Of a DNA stretch of 27,491 nucleotides, positions 10,109 to 20,643 are shown piece after piece. Position numbers and translations under genes: made by a program. The notes below the pieces were generated by a model, which saw only the letters and a list, made by a program, of their open reading frames with translations, ran no database searches and had not been told where the DNA came from. This DNA is from Amoebophrya sp. AT5.2 (lineage: Eukaryota; Sar; Dinophyceae; Syndiniales; Amoebophryaceae): assembly GCA_005223375.1 (NCBI GenBank), contig RXOD01004156.1, forward strand, positions 1 through 27,491. Reading direction: 5' to 3'. Numbering within the stretch: position 1 is the first letter of the stretch; every line of letters begins with the position of its first letter.

Positions 10109-10966
10109 GATGATTGACTGAGAGTATCGCTATCGTATCATGTAGCTAGCGCCACAGGCAGCATCAAGCGCAATGTATCATATTTGTGCTCGACTTGCTC
10201 TCCTCACTTAACATTTCCCCATTCTGATTTTCTTCGGCTCTGGTCGTGAGGAAGTAACTGGTGTCGCTCGGTCACCGATTCCAGTGGCGCGTAAGCACTC
10301 GTCGCACTAGGAGACCGATGCGACAAAATGAAATAAGTAGAGAAAGAATCACATCGATATCATCATCATGTTGCGACAGCAGCGACAAGCATGTTGATGA
10401 GGCTCGATGAGCCAGAGCCCGCCGCATGTTTTGGTACATGGACGAAATTAATTTCTCTCAACCTCCTGCATGATCATCGAGACAAGACTGACAGGATGGT
10501 CATCGTGGTCATCCATATCCTGATGATGCGCAGGAGCTGCGACGCGCTTCTCTTACAACTATACTTGCTACCGGAGCGCTTGCGCTAGCCGCGCTACTCC
10601 TGCTCCTGGTGTTTTTACGAAATGATTTAGGAAAAGTCAGCTTATTATTTCCTTTAAGTTTCATTCAGATCGCTGCATGTCAAACCAATGAATCGTCGAT
10701 CGGTCGTGGCCACCCAAAACCAAATTTTTCCTAAATCTTTTCCCACCATCTTCGTCATCGTATAAACAAACTCAAACTAAAGCTTTGTGGTCTCACTACT
10801 TCAATGAAAGATCCGTGTACTTTGGTTTTATCTTCGTGGATCTTCATCTTTATCAAGGACAAGGTCAAGGAATTCGAAATCCTAGTACGTCGTCGCCCCT
10901 ACACTTGGTCGCTCGTATTTGCAGCGATGCATAACAAACATCTCGTCGCATCGCGAAACGTCAGGC
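10109..10966. other. intergenic region after the oxidoreductase gene
   Basis: No supported gene. An ATG-started frame at 10391-10588 (65 codons) and another at 10804-11070 (88 codons, leading to an AAG|GTAAGA donor-like site) have no domain character. The region contains ATG/ATC-rich runs, an inverted repeat listed separately, and a TATAAAC at 10761-10767 about 200 bases before the next candidate start. Confidence 0.4.
10624..10737. repeat. 12-bp perfect inverted repeat with a 90-base spacer
   Basis: GATTTAGGAAAA at 10624-10635 is the exact reverse complement of TTTTCCTAAATC at 10726-10737. The arms do not extend further. It may be the end of a small degenerate element or a chance pair; no target-site duplication is obvious. 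Confidence 0.45.
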
Positions 10967-11721
10967 ATGTCGCAGAAGCAGAACGGTCACGTAGCGCAAG
11001 ACGACCTAATGATCCGAAGGCAAGGAATGCGCGAGATGTAAGTGCAACAGCAGGACGACCTTCAAGGTAAGAATCGAACTCGTGGTCGTGGTGTTGAAGC
11101 TGTTGGCGGTAACCAATGCCATTGCCATCAGAAGTACTTATCTGATAAATACCATACCTACGGGCAGTGCGCGTTTTCGTGTCCTACCGCCCATACCACC
11201 TCCTACCGGCTTTCTTTCTATGTCTTTGAAATAAAATGCTGGCCTAACGTGGCATCGTCGCGGAAAGGACACCAAAGAAATGGCCGAACATCTCCGCGAA
11301 TCCGAATGAAGATGCGCGCGCGCGGCTCACGAGGACCGAATTACCCGAAGAACCAACGGCCACGACCAACAATATCGACCGACTCGGCGAGTCCCCGAGA
11401 AGATCTGATCTCGCAACGACTGGAAGGAAACACATCATACAAAGCGGCAGCACCAGGCTCATTCGTTTGGAGGAGCTTGCCTCTCTCGACATCCCACCCG
11501 GCGAGCATCCACCTACGACTACCGGCCCGCCACGACGATCTGCTCCTGGCTGCTCAGCTGTAAAAAACAAAACCAGGCATGATCAGGAGGCATCAACATT
11601 AATTTCGACCGACGGCGACGGCAACGTTGACTTACAGCGACCACGAGCAGTTTTCTGGGCCGGTCCCGACCCCGGTCGGATGTCTTCTCGGCGAATTCTG
11701 GTTCACGATCATCGGTTTTGA
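10967..11721 (+). CDS. putative small spliced gene, function unknown
   Basis: An ATG at 10967 opens 23 codons (Met-Ser-Gln-Lys-Gln start, polar) that run into a near-perfect GTAAGT donor at 11038, just before an in-frame TAA. Downstream, one frame stays open from 11248 to a TGA at 11719-11721. It reads as a Pro/Thr/Arg/Glu-rich polypeptide with segments such as LEELASLDIPPGEHPP. Acceptors ending at 11456 or 11450 (both CAG) or 11267 (AAAG) all give phase 2, matching the donor, for 111, 113 or 174 residues. A second frame (to 11563) is also open here, so the reading frame of exon 2 is not certain. No domain is recognised. The stop lies only 71 bases before the J-domain gene. Confidence 0.3.
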
Positions 11722-11792
11722 TGCACGTCTACTACTACTGTCTGTACCTGTAGCCCCGAAAAACCGAATATCGATACTTCCGTGCGACGAGG

Positions 11793-14072
11793 ATGTCTCG
11801 GTACAACGGACAGCCGGACATGGATGTTTCCTACTCCATTATCGGTGTGCGGCGGGACGCCAGCCCGAACTCCGTGAAGGCTGCGTATCGTAAGAAGTGT
11901 CTGGTGCTGCACCCCGACAAGGCGAGCAAGGATGAGGAGTCCCAGGCCAAGGCGAAGGAGAAGTTCCAGGAATTGCAGGACGCGTACAACGAAATCCAGA
12001 ACCGGCAACGGGAGGAGCAGGAGTGGCGCGAACAGCAGCAGCAGCGCGCGCAGCAGGCCGAACTAAGACGCGAGCAGCGCGAGCAGCAACGCGAGCAGAG
12101 GGAGCAAAGGCACATGCGCGAGATGAAGGAGCAGCGACACAACTACCATGGGCACCACTACAACGGGGGTCCATCATCTTACCACGGGGGGGCGGAAGAC
12201 GCGCAGAACGGAGGGGGCGGGGACCACTATCATAATTCCGGCCAGCATACTTCCAGCCACAGTTCCTATTACGGAGCAGGCGGGGCGACGTATAGTGACG
12301 CCCGCGGCGCAGGCCCGCCCGGGCCAGGCGCAACCGCCTCAGCATGGGGCGGGTACTTCAACAGCAACGGCGGAGCGCCGGGTGGCATGAGGGGAGGCGC
12401 AGGCGCCACAGGAGGCATCCACAGCATGGGCAACCCGCATTGGTCCGGCGAAACGCCAAAAGCAAACGCGCCCGGCATGAGCGCATTCAACAGGACAAGG
12501 TACTACCTACGAAATAAAAGTCAACGACATTAAATTGCTCGCTGTATTTGCGTTTCTGATCTTTTGTTGCCAATTTAGTCTTCGCGTTACAATCGCATTT
12601 CGAATGCCAATGCTTTGGCGTTTGCTCGTAAACTATGCACACGTCGCAGGTCGCGGATTGATTTCGGCTCGTTTAAACGGCCCGGGGTACCCACCCTCCA
12701 AATAAGTCGTCTTCTATAAAAACACGAACTGGCAAGACTTGCTCACTCTTGTAGCTCATTGCGATTCTCTTTTGTTTGACTTTGACGCCAACTACCACAC
12801 ATCACAACAGGGCATGGGGCGCAGCGAGCTCAAGCACGAATCCCAACAGGGCACAACAAGCAGCAGGAGTCCCTCCAGAGAGTTTGAAGAGGCAGCGCAC
12901 TGACGACGGTGACCAGGATGGTGACACGGGCGGCAGCGGTATTCCGAAGTACCAGTATCGTGACGAGACCAACACTAGAGACGAATATCGCCGACCTGGA
13001 CCGCGGAACGAATTCGAAGAAGAGCACGATCTGCGCAGGGAAGGGGCAAATGTGCGGTTTTCATCATCTTACTTGTGTTTATTTTCGTCATTGTAGCTTC
13101 TGCTGCTCTGCTGCGTTTTTATTGCTCGTCTTCACTCAAAGTCTATGTTTCTGTTTGTATGGATCGATACTGCTTTGTTTTGTACCGTTGTTCTGGATAC
13201 AAAAAACTACAGAACAAAGCGGCAAAGCAGAAAGCAGCGGCGGCGCAGAAGTCGATGGCCAACAAAGAAAAGCTGCGAAATGAGAAGCGCACGAAGGACT
13301 ACGCTTTGCGACTGCAGCGCTTGCGAGCCAGGTTCCTGAGCGCGAAGTTCCTACTGGTGCCAGTGGAGCCAAAAAAATGCGACGCAATGGTGGTTCCCAA
13401 CTGGCCGACGCCGGCACCGGATCCGGGTAGAATCATTTATTTTCATTTTGGTGTTTTCAGTTTGATGCCGTTGAAGGTATGAAATGATTTGCGAGGAAGC
13501 CACTGACTTGCTTCGCGACCACAACCACTCGCCCGAACCACCCAGGTACCAAACCCGAAAAGCGAAAGCATTGCTACACGCGCGTGATGGCTCGCAACAA
13601 CATGAAGGTCTCCAACACCCACTTCAAGCTTTCCAACTCCGTCGCCTACCCCGACGCGTTGATCATTGAGGACTACTCCAGCAACGGCACCTGCATCAAT
13701 GGCAAGCGGATTCCGGGGGTCTCCATTCCTAAGACCGGTCGTGTGCAGGACGGGGACATCATCTCACTCTCGGGCAACGAGCTTCCGGAGGATCTCGACG
13801 AGAGCTCACCGTCGGACAACATGCGGCTACGCGTTGAGTACACCCCAGTGCTGAAACGGTTCGACGCGACCGAGGTGGACGCCTTGTTCAACCAGTTGGA
13901 AAAGGCGGACAACATCACAAAAGAGATGCTGAACGACACTGGGCTGGCGCGGGAGATGCGCTACTGGAAAGACGCCGACTTCGTAAAACGAAAAGAACCG
14001 GAACTAGCGGAACGCGCGTCACACCTGTTCCAGTTGTGGCGAGACAAGTTCAAGGCCCCGGCCGCGGGATGA
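11793..14072 (+). CDS. J-domain / coiled-coil / FHA / TFIIS-N(LW)-like fusion protein, four exons
   Basis: Exons are 11793-12499, 12811-13051, 13213-13426 and 13546-14072, giving 562 residues. Introns are GTACTA, GTGCGG and GTAGAA donors with CAG acceptors, and phases 2, 0 and 1 all match. A J-domain occupies about 10-75, with HPDK at 40-43, so it should be able to stimulate an Hsp70 ATPase. A Gln/Arg/Glu-rich helix (about 68-108) and a Gly/His/Ser-rich linker follow, then a Lys/Ala-rich helix at 317-350. An FHA-like domain spans about 357-487, with VSNTHFKLSN at 409-418 and YSSNGTCING at 431-440; FHA domains bind phosphothreonine. The C-terminus (about 493-557) is helical, with ITKEMLNDTGLAREMRYW and a final LFQLWRDKF. 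It resembles the TFIIS N-terminal/LW fold used by transcription elongation factors. The start is fixed by a TAG at 11751 with no usable acceptor between. A nuclear chaperone adaptor is my inference. Confidence 0.88.
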
Positions 14073-14090
14073 GGCCTTTCCTCGATTGTG

Positions 14091-14602
14091 ATGGACGAAG
14101 ATGAAGTAGTGGAAAGCTCTTGCTCCTGCATAATCCAGATCGGCCGGCACGGCTGCAAAATGCTTCTGCTTGTGCTAACCGAGAGGACCAATGGATGTTA
14201 TTCCACCAAACCGTGCATCTGCAACTGCATGCTGCTGCTTTACGCACTTCATTCTCCCAGGACGTAGTATTGGCTAGCCTCATGCAACAAGGGCCAGAAG
14301 TGCTCGAGTCAGATGCTGAACACGCAGCCGCTGGCTATGGATTTGTGGCGAAAATACTCGGGAAAAAAGAAACTTAAACGCAGCGACCGCGACGCATATA
14401 CCGAACTACCACGCACCACGCACAAAAAAAAACGCACCCCATCAACAATTTTTATTGCTTTGCAGCGACGAGCCTGAAGGGAATTGATCCCGTCTCGCTC
14501 GACGAGGCTGGGGCTGGGACGCATGTATCGGCCGCGCCTTCAGCCCGGTGTGTCTCGAAGAAAACCAAAAAGCATAGGAGAGCAGCAGACCTAGATTACT
14601 AG
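14091..14602 (+). CDS. putative small spliced gene, exon structure unresolved
   Basis: Two coding-like segments are visible. From ATG 14091, a frame reads acidic first (Met-Asp-Glu-Asp-Glu) and then Cys/Leu-rich, and it stays open to a TAG at 14265. After a strong acceptor (pyrimidine run and TTTGCAG ending at 14465), a second segment at 14466-14602 reads SLKGIDPVSLDEAGAG and ends in a Lys/Arg-rich tail before TAG. That segment requires phase 1, and the only phase-1 GT I find in the first frame (14197, GTTATT) is a poor donor. A third open stretch (14261-14377) follows another CAG acceptor. The pieces could belong to one gene with a different joining, or to noise. No domain is recognised. It starts only 19 bases after the stop of the J/FHA gene. 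Confidence 0.25.
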
Positions 14603-14640
14603 TAGACCATAGTCTAACTGTAAGAGTAATTGTAACAATT

Positions 14641-14979
14641 ATGGCGCTTCCTTCCTACCGCTCTGCGGAGAAGAACGAAGGAGGCCAATGTCGTCGGCTG
14701 CTGGAGCAAATGCAAAAGTGACGTGCTTCGTCACGAACTCACTTTCCGACTCTGGGTCTTGTATACGAACTTGCTTGAAGTGACCTGCCTTTCGTTTCCC
14801 TGCTAGGCGTAGGCTCCTGATGTCTTCATACATTGTGGCGCGGCTTCGTTCCTTTATCAAATGGCAGGAACTTCTACATTGTCGGTTTGTCACTCAAGGA
14901 TCGAGGACGAGCACGTCACGTGCGCGCATCCGGACGACCAGCAGTAAGCTCCGTAGGAGCATGGCGGCCCTACTCATGA
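14641..14979 (+). CDS. putative 62-aa protein, two exons
   Basis: Exon 1 is 14641-14717 and exon 2 is 14868-14979, with intron GTGACG...GGCAG of 150 bases. Phase 2 matches on both sides, and the donor lies just before an in-frame TGA. The product begins Met-Ala-Leu-Pro-Ser-Tyr and has a charged helix around QCRRLLEQMQ. Across the junction it continues NFYIVGLSLKDRGRARHVRA, then a short tail. It is basic, has no membrane segment, and is not a family I recognise. A GTAAGC at 14944 could be a further donor, in which case more exons follow. The CAG acceptor fits the pattern of the confident genes, but the short length means chance is not excluded. Confidence 0.35.
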
Positions 14980-15630
14980 TTCCTGTTAATCGGGAACGGG
15001 GGGACATATACGTTGCTATCTCTAGTATGATCCGCCGGGAGTAACGGGTCTGACTCTGGGTGCGGGTTTCTTTTCACTTAAAGTTGAAGTAAAAATTCAA
15101 TACGAATACCGTAGAAACCGAGCTGTAAATAAAAAGCAGATCAGACTTACAACATCTACAACCACAAGAACGACAACCCTTGTTACAATTCTGCTACTTT
15201 TGCTGATCCGTCTGCCTGTCAACTCTGTTCCATCTTCTTGTTCCCGAAGATCTAAACAATAAAACAATTTTTACAAAAACATGATGGCTGCATGATTGAT
15301 CCATCGATCGACTATTATCAGCTCGTCTAGTGCCAATCCTCTTGCCCGTGGATGGATGCAACTCTGGTCCCTTCATTGGCATTGACATTTTTTTTCAGAT
15401 CATCAGCTGGCGACTGAGGGGTATCGTATCTCACGAACGAGTCCTTTCTTTCGAAAAAAATCAATCTTCTTTCATCTTGCCATCTCACCCACGTTCGTCA
15501 CATTCGCACCACTACCACTTTTCCGGAAATATTTTTCATCTGCTCGCGCCTTTAGTTATAGCTTACTCACTCTGGATACCATCGCAACGTGTCCGCTCCC
15601 TCGCGCACCCGCACCAAAACAAGCACGGTC
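14980..15630. other. intergenic region upstream of the helicase gene
   Basis: I see no gene here. The frame 15330-15794 is long but has no ATG near its start and overlaps the helicase in another frame. The main element is a T8-CAG acceptor-like site at 15388-15398. Upstream are AT-rich runs and small ATG frames of no more than about 25 codons. Confidence 0.4.
15388..15398 (+). promoter_or_regulatory. possible splice acceptor in the 5' leader of the helicase gene
   Basis: Eight T residues followed directly by CAG form a better acceptor than most of the coding introns have. It lies 233 bases before the helicase ATG, with no coding exon identified upstream. It could end a 5'-UTR intron or, if the organism adds a spliced leader, be a trans-splice site. 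No transcript evidence is available. Confidence 0.3.
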
Positions 15631-18600
15631 ATGAGGAGCAGCCCGACGAGTCCGAAAGAGCGGCAGCAAGCAGCCTATCAGGCGAGGCTGGAGGCGGAGG
15701 GCGACTTTTTGCAGCAGGTGAATGCTGGAGTCAAATCCGGGCCCGGGGAGGGCCCGAAGTGGAAGACGGTGACGACCAGTTTTCCCCAAGATGACGCGGG
15801 GCGACAAAAATGGGCGGGCGTCCACAAGGCGAACATTGTTGCTGAAGCTGTGTCCGAATGTCGGGATTTTTCACGGCCTCTCGCGGAATTCCGCGTCATG
15901 GAACTCGCGCCACAACATGCTGAAGGATCTGCTGGGTATTTCGTTGCTGAGCGGGTCGGAGATTCTGCTGGTTCGGTGGAGGAGTGGCACCAGAATGTCA
16001 TCGATGCAGGAGAGTTCTTCCTACGTGAAACGGGAAGCGAAGAAATCTGGTACTGTTCGAGCATGCTCCGCTTCGCGCTTCAGCCTCAGCTTGTTGATGT
16101 AAACCATCAAAACATGCGACTTCTACCAGAACAACCAGTCACGCTTTCCAATTCATATGAGGATCGCAGACCACCGCAAGAACGGCATCAAGATCATGTT
16201 TCATTTTTTTATGAGCCATAACCAAGATCAAGAATTCGATAGAAGCAAGGAAAAAAGACCAAGTAAGAGATGAAGGTGGCCTTAGTTATGGCAGAAGTGA
16301 GAGCGACAGTGAGTAGCAGAAGCAGCTGCTCCCTGGAATTGGTTCTATCCCACCACGCGACTCGACCAGGCTGATGACGGATGTGAAGCGCGGATGCGAG
16401 GAAAAGCACCAGTACAAGGTGAACGACCAGTTGAGAGTTGTCGGAGGTACCTTCGACGCCAAGAATGTGATCACGAACGCTAAGGTCGTCGTCACGGAGA
16501 CAATGGAATGCACTGTGGCGGGAGTCGAGCAGGCTCGTGGGTGTGTGGGAAACAAAATCACCATGTTCACCGTCGAAGATGCCGGCGAGAAACTCTACCT
16601 GAAAGCGAAACCGGAGATCTGTAAGAATCATCTGCGGCCGGTGGTCGGCCCGGTTTGGGTGCGCGCTCATGGCCCAGTCGCGAGCAGCACGATGGCTGGA
16701 CTTCTCAAAAGCCTAGGCCGCGTCGTTTTCGACATCTCGGAAAAGGCTCCGAAGACGAACAGGGACATGCTTGGCAAGCGCTTTCAGGTGCTCACTCTCG
16801 CCAAGGACTACCTGGCTCGCTTCGGCGCCGCGACGCGTGTCGGTGCGGGTGGGCAAAAGGTGTCGTCTGCGCTGATGCGCGCTGTGCTCGATCCGGGGGA
16901 GCAGGAGCAAGGCACTTGCGAGATTGCCGCCGTGCACCCAGGCGATTTTCCCTCGAATCCTGAGCAGAAAACGCTGGTCACTTCTCTGGGAAACAACCGC
17001 ATTACGGTCGCGCAGGGTCCACCGGGGACGGGGAAAAGTACCACGATCTACCACATTGTGAACGCGCTAGGACAAGAGTATGAGGGGGGCTGTGCGGCTC
17101 TGGTGACCTGCGTGACGAATACTGCCATCAACTCGATCGTGGAAAAACTGAAGGAGTGCGAGGGAAAGGGCGTGCATTCTTTAGTCCTCGGGAACAAGGA
17201 TCGCGTGGGGGCGGACGCGGCGATGTTTTTGCTGGATGAGAAGGTGAAGCGCGACGAGGCGATTTTGATGACGGCGACTCTGCGGAGCAAGCTGGAAAAG
17301 GAGTACGTGCAGCCCAAGGTGGCGTTGAAGATGGAGGCTGAGAAGAACACGACAAACGAGGTGGTCTTTGCAAAGCGCGCGGAGTTTGTCCCGGAGAAGG
17401 CGGTCCTCGCTGAGCTGCAGAAGATGTGGAAGTTCGTGGAATCTAAGATTGAGGCGGATCTCGACGAGTTCAATGGGCCGGAGCTGGATCAAAGCCCGAA
17501 AACAAAGCTCGACCTGGACGATCTCGTGCGCCGTGTGGACAAGCTGTACCATCTATTATAAGTAGTTGATGAAGATTGTATTTCTATTAATTTGTCTTTT
17601 TTCTGTAACTGTATCGCTGTTGGTCTAGTACAATCATGAATGAATGTGGAAAAGAAACAATCCAGCAGCTTCTCTATAATTTTTCGTACGCGGTGGCGCT
17701 GCCGCTGCCCCGGCGTCTGCCGAAAGAGAGACTGTGGATCAACATAAAGCTTGGTGACCGCCGCCGCGACCGTCAGAACAAAGAAAATGGCAAAACTTAC
17801 ATACTGTGTAGTAGCTAAAACACTAACACGAACCTCAACCACAACCTGAACAGTTGCGAGTGGGCGCGAGACTCCGCGGCGAAGCGCATCGTGTCGAAGA
17901 CCACCTGCTTTCTGTTTACGATCGCGAGCGGATACCGGATGCAACAGCTCGCGGATAAGTTTCACGACACCATGCCCTACACGATGCTCGCCATTCTCGA
18001 CGAAGCCGGCGCCACTGCTGAAAGCTACGCACCCATGCTCCTAGGTGCGATGCTCTTTCCTATACTTTCCTATTCCATGATAGAAGGTCTAGATCATGTT
18101 TTTTGAGTTTCTTACTTTATTCGAGTCTTTCGGAGCAGCTGCAGCACAACGAACTTGCTTTGAGACAAGAGCGCGCCGACATGACTCGCCGCGCTCCGAC
18201 TGAGCCTGAGGTGCATGCTTATGCGTACTAAAGTTTCAACCGGAATCGGCACAGCGACAGTAAGAGCATAGATTCTGATTTAGGTAGCGTCTTGTCTCAC
18301 TGTGAGTCAGTGAGACAACTTCGACTTCGTCCTACTCGTGGTAGTGCACGTTCGTTTTAAACTTACGTATCAATACATATTTGCTTCTGTGTGCTCCCTC
18401 GTCCTGTATCGTATGGCTATCGTGACGCGATCCTTATGCAGCACTACATACTTACATACGACCCGACAAAAAGAAACTATAACTAAAATTCGCAGAAACC
18501 GGCGTCGAGAATCTTGTGCTGCTGGGTGACACGATGCAACTCCGCCCGTTGGTGAAGGGAGAGCCGCCCCAGGAGGCGCAAGTCGACCGCTCCCTGATGG

Positions 18601-19451
18601 AACGCTGCTGCGCTGCCGGGGCGGACCAGCTGATGCTAAAGGAGCAATACCGGATGCCCGAGGAGATTTGCAACGTTGTCTCAGCGCTCTTTTACAAGAA
18701 CGAGCTCCGCACGGGCCCGAACAAAAAAAACAATTCCGCTAGTGGAGGTGGAGGTGGTGCAAAAATTACGGAGCAGGTTTTGTGCTGGGTCGACGTGAAG
18801 CGTGGCTCCTCCGGGTTCTGCGGTTCGTCGAGCGAATACAAGGTGGGCACGTCCTGGTGTTCGGCTGAGCAGGCGGTGGTGGCACTGATGTGGGCAAAAA
18901 TCCGAAAAGCTGCTGATCCTGGTGCATCGGTTTTCATCATCTGCATGTACAAACCGCAAGTGCGTCTCTTGCAGCGCGTCGCCGACAAGTTGGGCTTGCT
19001 TTCGGAAGGAAAACGAACGACCGGCGCTACGCGAATCCTTTCTGTGGACGCCTGCCAGGGCTCGGAGGCTGATCACGTGATCTTGGTTACCACGCGATCC
19101 AATCCGCACAACAACATTGGTTTCGTGAAGAACCCGAATCGTGCCAACGTCGCGATTTCGCGGTCAAAGAAGACGCTGACCGTGATCGGGGATCGTGACT
19201 GCATGGCCGGGGGGAGCCCGGAAATTTGGGGCCAAGTGGCGAGGAAATGCAAGCTTATCGTTTCCAAGCAGGGAACCAGCGGCGCAGTTGCAGAAGCAGC
19301 TGAGGAGATTGCTGATGCCGTGGAGACCGAGTTGAAACGGATGGGAGGCACGGACAGCAAGTGTGCAGGGGGGAAGGCCGGAGGAAAGGGCGCGGGAAAG
19401 AGGACTCGCCAGATCGACGTGAACAGAAGCAGCTTCCGCTTCCGCAATTAA
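15631..19451 (+). CDS. UPF1-like superfamily 1 RNA/DNA helicase, four exons
   Basis: Exons are 15631-16049, 16370-17545, 17854-18044 and 18496-19451, giving 913 residues. Donors GTACTG, GTACCA and GTGCGA pair with CAG acceptors; phases 2, 2 and 1 match. The SF1B motifs appear in order: Walker A GPPGTGKST at about 356, motif Ia TCVTNTAINS, DEAG (motif II) at 581-584, LLGDTMQLRP (III), KEQYRMPEEI (IV), SVDACQGSEADHVILV (V) and ANVAISRSKK (VI) at about 812. This order is characteristic of UPF1, SMUBP2 and senataxin relatives, which unwind RNA or RNA-DNA duplexes with ATP. The first about 330 residues lack the Cys/His-rich UPF1 domain, so this is probably not UPF1 itself. They contain a beta-rich segment that could be a 1B-type insertion. 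The C-terminus is Gly/Lys-rich. The start is the first ATG after TAG at 15559. Confidence 0.93.
18169..18196. repeat. GC-rich inverted repeat in helicase intron 3
   Basis: GAGCGCG at 18169-18175 pairs with CGCGCTC at 18190-18196 across a 14-base loop. It lies in the same intron as the stronger hairpin at 18292. Confidence 0.4.
18292..18318. repeat. 11-bp perfect hairpin in helicase intron 3
   Basis: TTGTCTCACTG (18292-18302) and CAGTGAGACAA (18308-18318) are exact reverse complements around a TGAGT loop. It lies inside the 451-base third intron of the helicase gene, the longest of the well-supported introns. The fold would form in RNA of either strand. Confidence 0.65.
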
Positions 19452-19715
19452 AATAAACAGGTCGGAGGATTAAGTTTAAGAGGGGGTAGGCTTCTCTTGA
19501 TCCAATTTCTACAGACCGTAAGTCAGTCTTTCAGCAGAGGCCCTAACAAGTATCTGCCCTCAAACTTTCTCTGTCAAGCGGAGGACCTAACAAAGGTTAA
19601 TCTGCACCCAAGCCATATCGAAGACTAAGTCTCCGACTATCGTCGTGAAACCCGCGCGGAAACCATCAAACCGATTGCCAGGTTTTTGGGGATAGGCTCG
19701 AACTTACGAAACAAG

Positions 19716-20183
19716 ATGAAAACGAAGTTTATAAAAGTCGAAATAGTACTTAACGATACTTACAGTCACCCTCACGCTCACCAGATTGAGTTCATTGCGC
19801 TGATATCGCCCGTGGCAATTTTTGAAATGAATCCACATTCAGCGTCACCTGAAATCTCAAGGTAGCTACGGCCACGCATTGGCGATTGATTTCTTTAGAT
19901 TACGTCAGTTCGTTGTTGTAGCAAGTGAACTTAGTGCTGTAAGTAAACGGCTATGTAGAATCCGAAATACCAACTAATTTTAGTCTACTAAAATGGCCCT
20001 ACCCTTCTATTTTCCCATGCCCTTTTTAAGGGACTGGGACACGACAGGGAAGTAGTGATAATAGCAAGAAGAGGTAGATTTCTGCTCACAACGAAGCTTC
20101 AGTTCGTCCAAAAGAATAAGGACTGGCTCAGCAATGCTGACTTAACTGCTCCTTCAGTAGATGCTACATCTGAAGTTTGTTAG
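19716..20183 (+). CDS. putative small spliced gene (about 112 aa), weak
   Basis: A possible model is exon 19716-19861, exon 19899-19938 and exon 20031-20183. Phases agree (2 then 0), and the second donor is a perfect GTAAGT. The product would start MKTKFIKVEIVLNDTY and end with a charged segment containing RRGRFLLTTKLQFVQKNK. A TACTAAAA followed by a pyrimidine run precedes the third exon, resembling a branch site. Against it, the first intron is only 37 bases and its acceptor is TTTAG. The third acceptor is TTAAG, or CAG if the exon starts at 20103. The confident introns in this window all end in CAG. No domain is recognised. Confidence 0.22.
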
Positions 20184-20643
20184 AAGATGGAGAAAGTCAA
20201 AGTTGTAGTGGAAGTGGATGTAAGTAGTTGAATCGCAGGGAACGTCCGGGCACACCAGAGGTTCGCTGTCCGTTTTTTCAGTTTCCGATAATAGGCCTTT
20301 GAGCATCTTGCGACTGCGAGGCGCGAGCCGTGTTTCGGATGACGAAATCACCGTGCGGCGGGATGTGTGGCAGTCACGGCGTTGAAGCGCTGCGAGGATC
20401 CTCTTAAGGTTTACTAGAAAGGTTAGGGCTCTTGATTTTGCCCTTGCGGAAGGAATCTTATATAAAACCAGAACTAGAATAGTACTAAGGTAAGTAGCAT
20501 AGCTGCTCCACGAGCACATCACTAGAATCAGATGAATCTATCAGTAAAACAGTATTAACAGTACGTAGAAATTATAGTATTATGCCCACGTACAAGAAGA
20601 TACTTAATCAGCCGAGGAAGGTGGTCGTCGCGCTCGTAGATGG

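Noticed and set aside
12712..12722. TCTATAAAAAC as a TATA box for an internal gene
   Set aside because: It falls inside the 12500-12810 intron, whose phases match on both sides. No separate ATG-started gene follows.
15330..15794. 154-codon frame overlapping the helicase start
   Set aside because: It begins at GTG and overlaps helicase exon 1 in another frame. The helicase frame is supported by its motifs and splice phases.
19680..19710. tRNA-like GCTCGAAC motif
   Set aside because: The flanking bases do not form a T-arm stem, and no acceptor stem or anticodon arm can be drawn. Other GTTCGA-like matches (around 11070) fail in the same way.
20154..20522. Minus-strand 122-codon ORF
   Set aside because: No domain, opposite to every supported gene. 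It overlaps plus-strand segments bounded by good splice sites. Not fully excluded, since it does start with ATG.
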